A DNA stretch of 64,000 nt from Microbacterium proteolyticum (GCF_029639405.1 NZ_CP121274.1:2108001-2172000), one strand, 5' to 3'. Counted from the stretch's first letter, positions 20,489-31,891 are shown. Made by a program: numbers and translations. Notes: generated by a model from the letters alone, not told the origin.

Positions 20489-20519
20489 TTGACCAATCCG
20501 AATGACACGGGTGTAATTA
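20489..20519 (+). promoter_or_regulatory. Candidate promoter of the whiB gene
   Basis: TTGACC at 20489-20494 and TAATTA at 20514-20519, separated by 19 bases, form one of the best sigma-A-like pairs in the window. The implied leader is about 40 bases and ends in GGGGGAGGGCGAG before the ATG. Confidence 0.5.
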
Positions 20520-20564
20520 CTGGTACGCGCCAGCGTCAGGGGATCGAACGAGGGGGAGGGCGAG

Positions 20565-20888
20565 ATGGCGACATCGCAGTACCGGTCCGGTGTCCCGGAC
20601 AACTGGTTCGTCGATCCGGTCGACCTGGGGGTCCCGGGTGTCCGACGCGACATCGACTCCGTCGAAGAGAACACCCTCGCCTGGCAGACCGACGCTCTGT
20701 GCTCCCAGACGGACCCCGAGGCCTTCTTCCCGGAGAAGGGCGGCTCGACCCGCGACGCCAAGCGCATCTGCACCTCGTGCGACGTGAAGTCCGAGTGCCT
20801 CGAGTACGCCCTGCAGAACGACGAGCGCTTCGGAATCTGGGGCGGTCTCAGCGAGCGCGAGCGCCGCAAGCTCAAGCGTCGCGCCTGA
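20565..20888 (+). CDS. whiB2: WhiB-family iron-sulfur regulator (WhiB2/WhmD type)
   Basis: 107 residues. The four cluster ligands lie in TDALCSQTDPEAFFP, ICTSCDVKSECLEYAL (C-x2-C-x5-C), followed by the beta-turn FGIWGGLSERERRKLKRR with the basic C-terminal tail. An N-terminal extension of about 40 residues and the EKGGSTRDAKRIC stretch fit WhiB2/WhmD, which acts with WhiA-type partners or sigma-A in septation control. It has a purine-rich ribosome-binding site and a recognisable promoter. Its genomic neighbours (manA, GT2, DUF5719, metallopeptidase, DUF3499) are those of whiB2 in other actinobacteria. Confidence 0.93.
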   Translation: MATSQYRSGVPDNWFVDPVDLGVPGVRRDIDSVEENTLAWQTDALCSQTDPEAFFPEKGGSTRDAKRICTSCDVKSECLEYALQNDERFGIWGGLSERERRKLKRRA

Positions 20889-20966
20889 CCTCCGGCATCC
20901 GCGGTCCGCTTCCTGAGGGATCCGCTGCGAATCGGCGCGGCGTCCGCGAACGCGGAGCGCCCCGCC

Positions 20967-20972
20967 TAGGCT
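20967..20972 (+). promoter_or_regulatory. Candidate leaderless -10 before the giant GT2 gene
   Basis: TAGGCT inside CTAGGCTGAC, 9 bases before the ATG at 20982; same ten-base string as before manA and the DUF3499 gene. Confidence 0.5.
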
Positions 20973-20981
20973 GACCACGCC

Positions 20982-23819
20982 ATGCCCGCCCGTGTACACG
21001 CCGTCCTCGTGGTCCGCCCCGAGGGCCGCATCCCCGCCGCCCCCCACCTCACGCGCACCCTCGAAGCGTTGGCTGCTCAGACGCGCCCCGTGGACGCGCT
21101 CACGATCGTGCTGTGCGGGAACGACCCCGCACTGACGCGCATCGCCGCGGCATCCGGTGCCGAGGGCGTCATCACGGCCTCCGCCGGCACGACCTTCGCC
21201 GCGGCCACGGCCCTGGCGACCCCCCGGCTGACCGGAGACGCGGTCTGGCTCCTCGCGCAGGACACCGCTCCCGATCCCGACGCCCTCCTGCGTCTCGCCG
21301 GCGCGCTCGAACTCTCGTCCTCGCTCGCCGTGGCGGCCCCCAAGCTCGTCGCGTGGGACGACCCGGCCGAGATCGTCTCGCTCGGCGTCAGCATGACCCG
21401 GTACGGCCGCACCGTCGAGCTCGCCGCCGGCGAACTGGACCAGGGTCAGCGAGACGGGGACGCGGACGTGCTGGGCGCCGACGTCCGCGGCATGCTCGTC
21501 CACCGGGACTCCTGGCGGGCGCTCGGCGGCCTCGACCCGGCGCTCGGGGGTGCCGACGAGGGGCTCGACCTCGCCGTCCGCGCCCGCCTCGCCGCCGACC
21601 GCGTGTCGCTCGTCCCCGCGGCCCGCGTCGCCGTCGCCGGCGACGGCGTGGCCGCCATGGCCCGCGGGCGCAAGCGCGCACGGCGCCGCGCTTTCGCCGA
21701 GCGCACCGCGCAGCTGCATCGCCGTCTGGCGTACGCGCCGGCCGCCGCGGTCGTCCTGCACTGGCTCTCGTTCCTGCCGCTGGCGCTGTGGCGCACCATC
21801 GTCCACCTCGTGGGGAAGGTCCCGCACAAGGTCGCCCCCGAGTGGGGCGCGACCCTCCTGGTGATGGCGCGGATGGCGGCGGTCGCCCGTGCGCGGCGCC
21901 GCATCCGGGCGGTCCGCTCGGTGGGATGGTCCCGCATCGCGCCGCTGCGCGTCTCCCGATCGGAGATGCGGCTGCGGTGGGAGGGCGACGCGGCCGAGAG
22001 CGACGCCCCGGTCCGGTCGGAGTTGCGCTTCTTCGTCGGCGGCGGGGCCTGGGCGGTCCTCGGTGCGCTGGCGGTCTCGGCGCTGCTGTTCGCGCCGCTG
22101 CTCGCGTGGCCGGTGCTCGGAGGCGGTGGCCTCGCGCCCCTGCGGGCGACCGTCGCGGGCCTGTGGCAGGACGCCGCGTGGGGCGCCCGTCCCCTCGGTC
22201 TCGACGTCGTGGGACCCGCCGACCCGTTCTCGGCCCTGATCGCCCTCATCGGCTCGCTGTCTCCGGCCGAACCGTCCCGCGCGCTCGTCGTGCTGTGGAT
22301 CCTGGCGCTGCCGCTCGCGGTGCTGGGCGGGTGGTTCGCGGCGACGCGCGTGACCGAGTCCTCCCTGCTGCGCATCACCGCGGCGCTCGCCTGGGCGCTG
22401 GCGCCCACTTTCCTCGCCGCCCTCGTCGAGGGGCGTCCCGCGCCGCTCCTCCTGCATCTGCTGCTGCCCTGGCTCTTCTTCGCTGCGAGCGTCGCGCACC
22501 GGTCATGGGCGCCCGCCGGGGCGGCATCCATCCTCCTCGTCGCCGTCCTCGCGTGCGCCCCGTCCCTCGCCCCGGCGGTCGTGGTGCTGTGGTCGGCCGC
22601 GCTCGTCGTGGTGGCACTGGTCGCGCCGCGGGGGATCGCCCGGGTCGTGTGGCTCCTGGTTCCCTCGATCGTGGTGTTCGCACCGCTTGTCTGGACGCAG
22701 GTGAGACTCGGCAATCCGTGGGGACTCCTGGCCGACCCGGGCGTCCCGTTCGCGGGGGACGAAGCCACCGCCGACCCGCTCGGTCGCGCCCTCCTCGCGG
22801 CCGGCTTCCCCACGTCCGACCCCGGGGGATGGGCGGCGCTCACCGGGGGACCGGTGTGGTGGATCGCCCTGCTCGCTGCGCCGCTCGCGGTCCTGGCGCT
22901 GCTCGCCGTCCTCACGCCGCGATGGCTCACCGCGACCGGGCTGCTCCTCATCGCCGCGACGGGCCTGGCCACGGCGTTCGCGGCCGTCGGCGTCGCCGTC
23001 TCGTTCGACCATGCGACACCCGTGCCCCTCTGGCCCGGGGCCGGGCTGAGCCTGGCGTGGCTCGGTGTGGTCGGGGCGGCCGTCACCGCGCTGGACTCCG
23101 GGATCGTCGAGCGCGTCCGCGTGCTGCGCCCGATCGCCGCCGTGCTGACCCTCGCGGCCCTCGCGGTCGCCGTGGCCCCCTCGCTCACCGCGACGACGTC
23201 CGACCCCTCGCGCGCCGAGCTCACCAACGGCCCCGTGTCGACCCTTCCCGCCTTCGTCGCCGCGGAGGGGCGGGGCTCGACCTCCGTCGGGACGATCGTG
23301 CTCGACCCCCGCGCGGACGGCCTCCGCGTCGACGTCGTGTGGGGCGGGAGTGCGACGCTCGGCGGACAGAGCACCCTCGATGCCACGCGAACACAGGCGC
23401 GACCCGCCGACCAGGAGCTGGCAGCCCTCGCCGCCGACCTCGTCACGCCGTCGTCGGAGGATGCCGTGGCCGCCCTCGCGGCGCGCGGCATCGGCTTCGT
23501 CCTGCTGGAGCCCGGCCCCGGAGGAGAGGACGACGTGATCCGCGGAGCCCGACTGACGGCGGCGACGTCGCTCGACCAGCGCGACTCGCTCGACGCCGTG
23601 GGGGCCACCGCCCGCGGCGACCTGTGGCGCGTCACGTCCGGCGTCGAGCCCCGCGCGGCGCTGGACGCCAACCAGACCCGCCTGCAGCAACTCGTGGCGG
23701 CCGCATGGATCGCGGTGCTCGTCATCGCGCTGCTCCTGGCCGTCCCGACGGCCGCGTCGCGACGCGTCGCCCGGCGCACCCCGCGCACCGTCGGCTTCGT
23801 CCGGGGAGGTAACCGATGA
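20982..23819 (+). CDS. Giant membrane glycosyltransferase (GT2 domain plus about 14 helices)
   Basis: 945 residues. The N-terminal 270 or so form a GT2-like domain (TLEALAAQTRPVDALTIVLC, AVWLLAQDTAPDPDALLRLA, RGMLVHRDSWRALGGLDPAL). The usual DxD is replaced by AQDT, so metal binding may be altered. The rest is a long polytopic region with alternating helices and a final extracytoplasmic domain ending in one helix. Proteins of this layout lie between whiB2 and DUF5719 genes across actinobacteria, but their product is not established. ATG 20982 has a TAGGCT element just upstream and overlaps no other gene. The next gene's ATG overlaps its stop (ATGA), implying coupling. Confidence 0.85.
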   Translation: MPARVHAVLVVRPEGRIPAAPHLTRTLEALAAQTRPVDALTIVLCGNDPALTRIAAASGAEGVITASAGTTFAAATALATPRLTGDAVWLLAQDTAPDPDALLRLAGALELSSSLAVAAPKLVAWDDPAEIVSLGVSMTRYGRTVELAAGELDQGQRDGDADVLGADVRGMLVHRDSWRALGGLDPALGGADEGLDLAVRARLAADRVSLVPAARVAVAGDGVAAMARGRKRARRRAFAERTAQLHRRLAYAPAAAVVLHWLSFLPLALWRTIVHLVGKVPHKVAPEWGATLLVMARMAAVARARRRIRAVRSVGWSRIAPLRVSRSEMRLRWEGDAAESDAPVRSELRFFVGGGAWAVLGALAVSALLFAPLLAWPVLGGGGLAPLRATVAGLWQDAAWGARPLGLDVVGPADPFSALIALIGSLSPAEPSRALVVLWILALPLAVLGGWFAATRVTESSLLRITAALAWALAPTFLAALVEGRPAPLLLHLLLPWLFFAASVAHRSWAPAGAASILLVAVLACAPSLAPAVVVLWSAALVVVALVAPRGIARVVWLLVPSIVVFAPLVWTQVRLGNPWGLLADPGVPFAGDEATADPLGRALLAAGFPTSDPGGWAALTGGPVWWIALLAAPLAVLALLAVLTPRWLTATGLLLIAATGLATAFAAVGVAVSFDHATPVPLWPGAGLSLAWLGVVGAAVTALDSGIVERVRVLRPIAAVLTLAALAVAVAPSLTATTSDPSRAELTNGPVSTLPAFVAAEGRGSTSVGTIVLDPRADGLRVDVVWGGSATLGGQSTLDATRTQARPADQELAALAADLVTPSSEDAVAALAARGIGFVLLEPGPGGEDDVIRGARLTAATSLDQRDSLDAVGATARGDLWRVTSGVEPRAALDANQTRLQQLVAAAWIAVLVIALLLAVPTAASRRVARRTPRTVGFVRGGNR

Positions 23820-25213
23820 GCGATCGTCGTCTGGTCCGCGTGGCCACCACCGGCGCCCGCGTCCTCGTGGGGGGTGCCGTGGCCGCGGCGGTCGTCGTCG
23901 GCGCCGTCGCCGGGATCGCCGCCCCGTGGCCGAGTCTCGTCGCCGAGCCGGTCCGCGTGGAGGTCACGCCCGCGCCCTCCGACACCGTGCTCGCGTGCGA
24001 CGGGCCGGTCTTCGCGCTCGGCCGCACCGCCGAATCGGCCGGCGCGCTGAGCGTCGCCGCCCCCCAGACCACCGTTTCCGGTCCGGACTCCACCGAGGCG
24101 GAGACGTCGACGCTCTCCGGCGCGACCACCGACGGATCGGGGGATGCCACGGTGTTCCGCGCGCAACCGGCCGACCGCACCGCCGCCCCGTACGCCGCCG
24201 CCGGGTCGGCGACCGCCGCGTCGCCCGACCTGATCGGCTTCAGCGCCTCGGCCTGCCGACCGCCGCTCGCCGAGTCCTGGCTCGTGGCCGGCGCGAGCAC
24301 GACCGGCGCGAACGACCTCGTGGTCCTCGGCAACCCGGGCGACGTCGCCGCGACCGTGCAGTTGTCGGTGTACGGCGCACAGGGCGTGGTCACGCCCGCC
24401 TCGGGCACCGGCATCGTCGTCCCCGCCGGCGGCCAGCGCGTCATCCCCCTCGCCGGACTGCTCCTGGGCGAAGAGAGCCCGGTGGTCCGCGTGGTCGCCA
24501 CGGGTGCTCCCGTGCGGGCGTCGCTGCAGGCGAGCCTCACGCGCGTGCTCCTGCCCGGCGGGAGCGACCAGGCCGCGCCGCTCGCGCAAGCGTCGACGTC
24601 GCTCGTGATCCCCGGCATCCAGGTCGTCACCGGATCGGGCGGGGATGCCGGTACGGTCCTCCGTCTGCTCGCGCCCGGGACGACCGCGTCCGCGACCGTG
24701 ACCATCACCGCGGTGGGGAGCGGCACGCCCGCGGAGGATCCGCGGACCCTGGAGCTTCCCGCCGGAACCCCCACGTCCCTCGACCTTTCGAACCTGACGC
24801 CCGGGGCCTACACCGTCTCGATCGCCGCCACCCAACCCGTCGTCGGGGGCGCGTGGTCGACGACCGGATTCGGCGAGGGCGCGGACTTCGCCTGGTATTC
24901 ACCCGCGCCGACCTTCGCGGCATCCGGTCTCGTGGCGGTCGCGCCCGGATCGGGGGCGACCCTCGTGGTGGCGGCGGATGCCGACGGAGAACCCGCCGCG
25001 GTGACGCTGACGCCGCAGGCCGGCGGCGACCCGGTGACCGTGTCGGTGCCGGCGGGCGGGTCCGCGGCCGTCCCGGTCGACGCGGGTGTCTACGAGCTGA
25101 GCCCGGACCGCCCCGTCACCGCCGCGGTCTCCTACTCGGCGCCGGGCGCGCTCGCCGGCTACCCGCTGTGGCCGGCCGATGCCGCCGCGGGAGCGATCAC
25201 GGTCCTGCCCTGA
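23816..25213 (+). CDS. DUF5719-like secreted/membrane-anchored protein
   Basis: 465 residues. A signal-anchor helix VLVGGAVAAAVVVGAVAGIA follows a short basic N terminus. The remainder is Ala/Gly/Thr/Val-rich and predicted to be beta-rich and extracytoplasmic, with no known catalytic motif. Two cysteines (VLACDGPVF, SASACRPPLAESWLVAG) could form a disulfide. The gene overlaps the GT2 membrane gene by four bases (ATGA) and matches the position of the DUF5719 family in the actinobacterial whiB2 cluster. A role as an accessory to the membrane glycosyltransferase is plausible but only inferred. Confidence 0.75.
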   Translation: MSDRRLVRVATTGARVLVGGAVAAAVVVGAVAGIAAPWPSLVAEPVRVEVTPAPSDTVLACDGPVFALGRTAESAGALSVAAPQTTVSGPDSTEAETSTLSGATTDGSGDATVFRAQPADRTAAPYAAAGSATAASPDLIGFSASACRPPLAESWLVAGASTTGANDLVVLGNPGDVAATVQLSVYGAQGVVTPASGTGIVVPAGGQRVIPLAGLLLGEESPVVRVVATGAPVRASLQASLTRVLLPGGSDQAAPLAQASTSLVIPGIQVVTGSGGDAGTVLRLLAPGTTASATVTITAVGSGTPAEDPRTLELPAGTPTSLDLSNLTPGAYTVSIAATQPVVGGAWSTTGFGEGADFAWYSPAPTFAASGLVAVAPGSGATLVVAADADGEPAAVTLTPQAGGDPVTVSVPAGGSAAVPVDAGVYELSPDRPVTAAVSYSAPGALAGYPLWPADAAAGAITVLP

Positions 25214-25229
25214 GTCGCGCGACCGGGGC

Positions 25230-25661
25230 TCAGAGGAACCGGAAGCGCTCGGGGCCGAGATCCCACGGATCGCGGTCGAGATACTCGGCGGCCGCGCGGA
25301 ACACGGCCCCTTCGATCATCATGCGGCGGTGCAGGTCGTCGTCGACGTGAGGGTGTCCGAGACGTTCGATGGGCACGCGGTAGAGGATGATGCGCTTCTG
25401 CTCCCGCAGCACCTGCCACCGGGGGATCGCGCCGGTGGCCGCGGGCGGCATGATGCCGATCTCGAACGACACGTCGCGCAGATCGCTCCAGGCCGAGCGC
25501 AGGAACTCCGCAGCGGTGCTCACCGCGATGTCGAAGCGCTCGATGCGCGTGTCCAGCGGCGGGAGCGGCGGTCGGACCACGGGACTGCGGTTCTCTCGGC
25601 CGTGACGGCCGTGGCGCGAGGGGCGCGCGACCGGACGGGCCTCACGGGTTCGACGACGCAT
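25230..25661 (-). CDS. Zincin-like metallopeptidase family protein (Rv3259-like), HExxH absent
   Basis: 143 residues. The core runs from RIERFDIAVSTAAEFLRSAW through DVSFEIGIMPPAA, RIILYRVPIERLGHP and ends EYLDRDPWDLGPERFRFL. It follows the PF06262-type minimal metallopeptidase fold, but where the HExxH helix should be it has MMIEGAVFRAAAEYL, so zinc catalysis is unlikely. The M. tuberculosis homologue Rv3259 has the same neighbours. The N-terminal 35 residues are basic and disordered. A TAGGAT element 6 bases before the ATG at 25661 suggests leaderless initiation. It converges on the DUF5719 gene with a 16-base gap. Confidence 0.8.
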   Translation of the reverse strand: MRRRTREARPVARPSRHGRHGRENRSPVVRPPLPPLDTRIERFDIAVSTAAEFLRSAWSDLRDVSFEIGIMPPAATGAIPRWQVLREQKRIILYRVPIERLGHPHVDDDLHRRMMIEGAVFRAAAEYLDRDPWDLGPERFRFL

Positions 25662-25667
25662 GCGCCC

Positions 25668-25673
25668 ATCCTA
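25668..25673 (-). promoter_or_regulatory. Candidate leaderless -10 before the metallopeptidase-like gene
   Basis: TAGGAT on the minus strand, 6 bases before the ATG at 25661. Confidence 0.5.
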
Positions 25674-25765
25674 CGTTCGGCCCGCGTGCCGGGTCTGCCG
25701 TGGTATCCCCTCGTCGCACCCTGCGCCGCGCGGCGCGGCGTCGCCGGCCGGCGCCGGCATCGGCC

Positions 25766-25771
25766 TAGGCT
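25766..25771 (+). promoter_or_regulatory. Candidate leaderless -10 before the DUF3499 gene
   Basis: TAGGCT inside CTAGGCTGAC, 8 bases before the ATG at 25780. Confidence 0.55.
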
Positions 25772-25779
25772 GACCCGCG

Positions 25780-25986
25780 ATGCGCGACAGACTCTGCTCG
25801 AAGGTGGGATGCGCCCGCGAGGCGATGAGCACCCTCACCTACGACTACGGCGACCAGATGGCCGCCCTCGGACCCCTCGGCCGTGCGGGCGACCCGCACG
25901 CCCACGATCTGTGCGCGCTGCACGCCGACCGCCTGTCGGTTCCGCGCGGGTGGGTCGTCGTGCGCCACGAGACGCTGCGCGCCTGA
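25780..25986 (+). CDS. DUF3499 family protein
   Basis: 68 residues, which is short for the family because the C-terminal extension is missing. LCSKVGCAREAMSTLTYDYG, then AALGPLG and HDLCALHADRLSVPRGW, match DUF3499. The Cys pair near the N terminus and the later Cys-x2-His suggest a small zinc-binding site. The function is unknown; the family is actinobacterial and always near whiB2, the Rv3259-like gene and manB. Start ATG 25780 has no ribosome-binding site but a TAGGCT at leaderless distance. Confidence 0.85.
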   Translation: MRDRLCSKVGCAREAMSTLTYDYGDQMAALGPLGRAGDPHAHDLCALHADRLSVPRGWVVVRHETLRA

Positions 25987-25998
25987 CTCGGCCGAGAA

Positions 25999-26064
25999 GC
26001 GCGAGTCGCCACGATCTGTCGCCTGATCCCGGAGCGAGGCGACACATCCCGGCGACTCACGCGC
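25999..26064. repeat. Nested four-copy palindrome (element 1) in convergent gap
   Basis: The outer arms GAGTCGCC (26003-26010) and GGCGACTC (26051-26058) enclose inner arms TGTCGCCT (26017-26024) and AGGCGACA (26037-26044). The outer stem extends with GCGC on each side around a two-base bulge. The motif GTCGCC therefore occurs twice on one strand and twice inverted. The right arm includes the stop codon of the RDD gene. There is no U-run, so it is not an ordinary terminator. Two elements with the same plan but different sequence lie at 30819-30885 and 60862-60925. Confidence 0.7.
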
Positions 26065-26890
26065 GTTCGGTGAGGGAGGCCGCGCGCTCGTTCTCGAGCA
26101 TCAACGCGCGGTACTCGCGCTCGCGACGCACCGCCGCAGCCGCGCGCACCAGGGTCTCGGGGTCGACGGCCGGGATCGGCGCCACGTAGGGCGCCACCGC
26201 CTCCGCGAGTCCCGCGGCCACGCGCGCCCGCGCGCCCGGCTCCAGGGCGTCGGCGCCGCGGACGAACTGCGCCATGCGCGCTGCAAGACGATCGGGCAGG
26301 CGCGAGACGTCGGCGACCGCGGCCCAGTCCTCCATCCCCGGTGGGACGCCGGGTGCCGCCGCGGGGAGCGGACGGGTGCGGGTCCGCTCGGACGCGGTCC
26401 CGGCCAGCAGGTCGCCCAGGCGCTGGGCGCGCGGAGTGAACATGCCGACGATCGCGGCGATCCCGCCGAGCGTGAACCACAGTTCGAGCACGCCCACCAA
26501 CGCGCGGATGAAGGCATGCCGGAAACCGGCCGCACCGCCGTCGACGCGCACGATGCGTCCACCGACCGCCCACCGGCCGAGGCTCCGCCCCCGCGAAAGC
26601 GTCTCGACGGCCGTCGGGATCACGACCATGACGACGACGAGGAGCGTGATCAGGCCGATGCGGAAGGCGCTGTCGGGAATGGTGCCGCCGGCGACGAGCA
26701 CGGACAGGAACACCGACCCCGCGATCAGCAGGATGATCCCCGCGACCATGTCGATGAGGCATCCGACCGCCCGCAGGAAGAAACCGAGCGGCTGGACGTC
26801 CAACGCGACGGCTTCTCCGGTCAGCGTCTCGTCCGCGTCGATGTGCGCGCGCGAGACCCCGGGGGAGGAGGGGGTCGCGGGGGAGGCCAT
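26057..26890 (-). CDS. RDD family membrane protein
   Basis: 277 residues. The RDD domain starts FFLRAVGCLIDMVAGIILLI (Arg and Asp of the name) and runs to SRGRSLGRWAVGGRIVRVDG (second conserved Arg/Gly block) and TPRAQRLGDLLAGTASERTR. About four helices are present. The C-terminal third is a soluble Ala/Arg-rich helical region. RDD proteins are linked to ion (Na+/H+ or Li+) transport or osmotic response in a few cases, otherwise unassigned. It is divergent from the SpoIIM-like gene, as in Rv3694c/Rv3695. ATG 26890 gives the usual short N terminus. Confidence 0.88.
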   Translation of the reverse strand: MASPATPSSPGVSRAHIDADETLTGEAVALDVQPLGFFLRAVGCLIDMVAGIILLIAGSVFLSVLVAGGTIPDSAFRIGLITLLVVVMVVIPTAVETLSRGRSLGRWAVGGRIVRVDGGAAGFRHAFIRALVGVLELWFTLGGIAAIVGMFTPRAQRLGDLLAGTASERTRTRPLPAAAPGVPPGMEDWAAVADVSRLPDRLAARMAQFVRGADALEPGARARVAAGLAEAVAPYVAPIPAVDPETLVRAAAAVRREREYRALMLENERAASLTERA

Positions 26891-26893
26891 GCG

Positions 26894-26899
26894 TACAGT
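26894..26899 (+). promoter_or_regulatory. Candidate leaderless -10 before the SpoIIM-like gene
   Basis: TACAGT, 7 bases before the ATG at 26907, in a 16-base gap between divergent starts. Confidence 0.45.
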
Positions 26900-26906
26900 T
26901 GACCAC

Positions 26907-27902
26907 ATGGACCTCGACGCCCTCACGGCCGCGCGACGGGAGGAGTGGGCTCGGCTCGACGAACTGGGTCGCACGCGGCGACTGACGGGCCCGGAGGTGG
27001 ACGAGCTCGTCACCCGCTATCGTGCGGCATCGGCGGACCTCGCCGACATCAAGACGTCCGCGGGTCGCACGCCGCAGGGCGACTACGTCTCGATCCTGCT
27101 CGCCCGCACCCGGCTGCGGCTCACCGGTGTCCGCGAGAACGTGCTGCGACAGGCGCCGCGGTTCTTCCTCCTGCAGCTCCCCGCGGCGCTGTACCGCGTC
27201 CGGTGGACGACGCTCGCCGTCGCGGTGGCCTTCGTGGTGGTGGCGACGCTGATCGGGTTGTGGATCTCGTCCGATCCCCGCGCGGTCGCCGCCCTCGGCG
27301 CGCGCAGCGAGCTGCAGAACTACGCCGACGAACAGTTCGTGCAGTACTACCGCGAGAATCCGAACGCGATCTTCGCCGGCACGGTGTGGACGAACAACGC
27401 GTGGATCGCGGCGCAGTGCGTGCTGTTCGGGGTGACCGGGTTCTGGCCGTTGATGGTGCTGATGCAGAACGCCGTCGGGGTGGGGTCGTCGGCGGCCGTC
27501 ATGATCGCCTTCGACCGGGCGGACGTGTTCTTCCAGTTCATCCTCCCGCACGGTCTGCTCGAGCTGACGGCGATCTTCGTCGCCGGCGCGGCGGGTCTCC
27601 ACATCTTCTGGGCCTGGGTCGCCCCGGGTCGCCGGACGCGATCCGCGGCGCTCGCCGCGGGTGGCCGGTCGTTGGCGACCGTGGCGGTGGGGCTCGTGTT
27701 CGCGCTCGGACTCTCGGGGCTGGTCGAGGGGTTCGTGACGCCGTCCACGCTGCCGTGGCAGGTGAAGATCGCGATCGGTGCCGCCGCGCTCGGCGTGTTC
27801 CTCGCCTACATGCTCGTGCTCGGGCGCCGGGCTCACCGTGCGGGCGAGACGGGCGACGTCACCGAGTACGAGGCCGGCACACCGACGCTGACGTCGGGCT
27901 GA
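26907..27902 (+). CDS. SpoIIM/DUF95 family membrane protein
   Basis: 331 residues. A soluble N-terminal helical region (ARREEWARLDELGRTRRLTG) is followed by about six helices. TVWTNNAWIAAQCVLFGVTG and PHGLLELTAIFVAGAAGLHI are the characteristic SpoIIM/DUF95 blocks (the Gly, His and Glu are conserved). In non-sporulating actinobacteria this family travels with RDD, DUF58, MoxR and DUF4129 genes, which here resume at 35.8 kb. The function is unproven; a membrane partner of the MoxR AAA+ chaperone system is the usual suggestion. Confidence 0.9.
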   Translation: MDLDALTAARREEWARLDELGRTRRLTGPEVDELVTRYRAASADLADIKTSAGRTPQGDYVSILLARTRLRLTGVRENVLRQAPRFFLLQLPAALYRVRWTTLAVAVAFVVVATLIGLWISSDPRAVAALGARSELQNYADEQFVQYYRENPNAIFAGTVWTNNAWIAAQCVLFGVTGFWPLMVLMQNAVGVGSSAAVMIAFDRADVFFQFILPHGLLELTAIFVAGAAGLHIFWAWVAPGRRTRSAALAAGGRSLATVAVGLVFALGLSGLVEGFVTPSTLPWQVKIAIGAAALGVFLAYMLVLGRRAHRAGETGDVTEYEAGTPTLTSG

Positions 27903-27938
27903 GGCATCCGCGATTCTCGTCGTTCCCCGGCGCGTCAT

Positions 27939-30689
<2,751 letters not shown>

Positions 30690-30727
30690 GTCCCGCGCCG
30701 CGCGGCCCTGTGCCCGCGGCATCCGCC

Positions 30728-30760
30728 GGAAGGCCCGTCCCCCCGTGGGGCGGGCCTTCC
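30728..30760 (+). terminator. Hairpin terminator after katG
   Basis: GGAAGGCCCG at 30728-30737 pairs with CGGGCCTTCC at 30751-30760, and an inner CCCC/GGGG extends the stem. No long U-run follows (GCCGTTGTCT). It starts 38 bases after the katG stop. Confidence 0.7.
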
Positions 30761-30818
30761 GCCGTTGTCTCGGCCGCTGTTCCGGTGCTGCCGTTGCCGG
30801 AGCGACGCCGCACCAGCG

Positions 30819-30885
30819 CGATAAACGCGATTGGCGGCGAGAAACGGGATGCCGTGGCGTTTCTCGTCGTGGATCGCGTTTATCG
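30819..30885. repeat. Nested four-copy palindrome (element 2) in convergent gap
   Basis: The outer arms CGATAAACGCGAT (30819-30831) and ATCGCGTTTATCG (30873-30885) pair perfectly over 13 bases. The inner arms CGAGAAACG (30838-30846) and CGTTTCTCG (30858-30866) pair over 9 bases. The outer and inner arms resemble each other (CGATAAACG and CGAGAAACG), giving two direct and two inverted copies of one motif. It lies between katG and oleD, which converge, 59 bases beyond the katG terminator. Confidence 0.8.
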
Positions 30886-30931
30886 GGGAGAGGGGGGTGC
30901 GGCGCGCAGCAGAGTGCGGCGCGCAGGGAGG

Positions 30932-31891
30932 CTACGCGCGGGCGAGACGGCGCAGGCCCTCGTCGATCGAGACGGCAGGCTTCCACCGGAGGTCGCGGCG
31001 GATCTCGGTCTGATCGAACCAGTGCGCCGTGGAGAGCTGCTCGGCGAGGAAACGGGTCATCGGCGGTTCATCGGCGCCGGGGCGGACGGCCCACACGCGC
31101 TCGACGAGACCGCCGGCCGCGCGCGCCAGCCCGGCGGGGATGCTGAACCGCGGCGGCCGCACGCCGGAGGCGAGACAGATCCCGGCGAGCAGGTCGCCCA
31201 CGGGCCGCGGTTCGCCGTTGGTCAGCACGTACGCGCGTCCGCTGACGTCGTCGACGTGCTCGAGGGCCGCGACGATCCCGGACGCGGCGTTGTCGACGTA
31301 GGTGGAGTCGATCAGGGCCGTGCCGCCGTTGAGCAGCGGCAGCCGACCGCGACGGGCGCGGTCGACGACGCGCGCGATGAGCTGCGTGTCGCCGGGACCC
31401 CAGACGAGGTGCGGGCGGATCGCGACGAGGGATGCCGAGTCGCCGGCGCGCGAGAGGGCGAGCAGCTCGGCCTGGGCCTTGGTGCGGGCGTACTCGCCGC
31501 GGGCGCCGAGCGGGTCGGCGGGTTCGGCGCCCACCCCGGCCAGCGCGTGCCCGGCGTGGGCGACGGACGGCGACGAGACGTGCACGATGCGCGTGACCCC
31601 GGCGGCTGCGGCGGCGTCGAGGAGCGTCCGCGTCCCCTCGACGTTGACGGCGTGGAACTCGCCCGGGTCGCCCGCGAGAGACACCTTCGCGGCCAGGTGG
31701 ACGACGGCGTCGACCCCGTCTACGGCGGCGGCCGTGGCATCCGGGTCGGTCACCGAGCCGAGGTGGTCCTCGGCGCCGGGCACCCCCGACGGGCGCCGCT
31801 GCAGTGTCCGGACCACGTGGCCGGCGTCCTGCAGCGCGCGGACGACGGCGCGACCGAGGAAGCCGGACGCGCCGGTGGCGAGGACTCTCAC
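30932..31891 (-). CDS. oleD: OleD: NAD(P)H-dependent 2-alkyl-3-ketoalkanoic acid reductase
   Basis: 319 residues, extended SDR fold. The nucleotide-binding VRVLATGASGFLGRAVVRAL is followed by DAVVHLAAKVSLAG, the catalytic Ser block IVHVSSPSVAHAG and YARTKAQAELL with the Tyr-x3-Lys pair. OleD reduces the beta-keto acid made by OleA to a beta-hydroxy acid, the substrate of OleC. It is the last gene of the oleA-oleBC-oleD operon. Its GTG start at 31891 overlaps the oleBC stop (GTGA). Confidence 0.93.
   Translation of the reverse strand: MRVLATGASGFLGRAVVRALQDAGHVVRTLQRRPSGVPGAEDHLGSVTDPDATAAAVDGVDAVVHLAAKVSLAGDPGEFHAVNVEGTRTLLDAAAAAGVTRIVHVSSPSVAHAGHALAGVGAEPADPLGARGEYARTKAQAELLALSRAGDSASLVAIRPHLVWGPGDTQLIARVVDRARRGRLPLLNGGTALIDSTYVDNAASGIVAALEHVDDVSGRAYVLTNGEPRPVGDLLAGICLASGVRPPRFSIPAGLARAAGGLVERVWAVRPGADEPPMTRFLAEQLSTAHWFDQTEIRRDLRWKPAVSIDEGLRRLARA

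Noticed and set aside
21446..24835. A 1129-codon minus-strand open frame opposite the giant GT2 and DUF5719 genes
   Set aside because: Thr/Arg/Ala/Ser-rich shadow of genes with membrane helices and normal codon pattern on the other strand.
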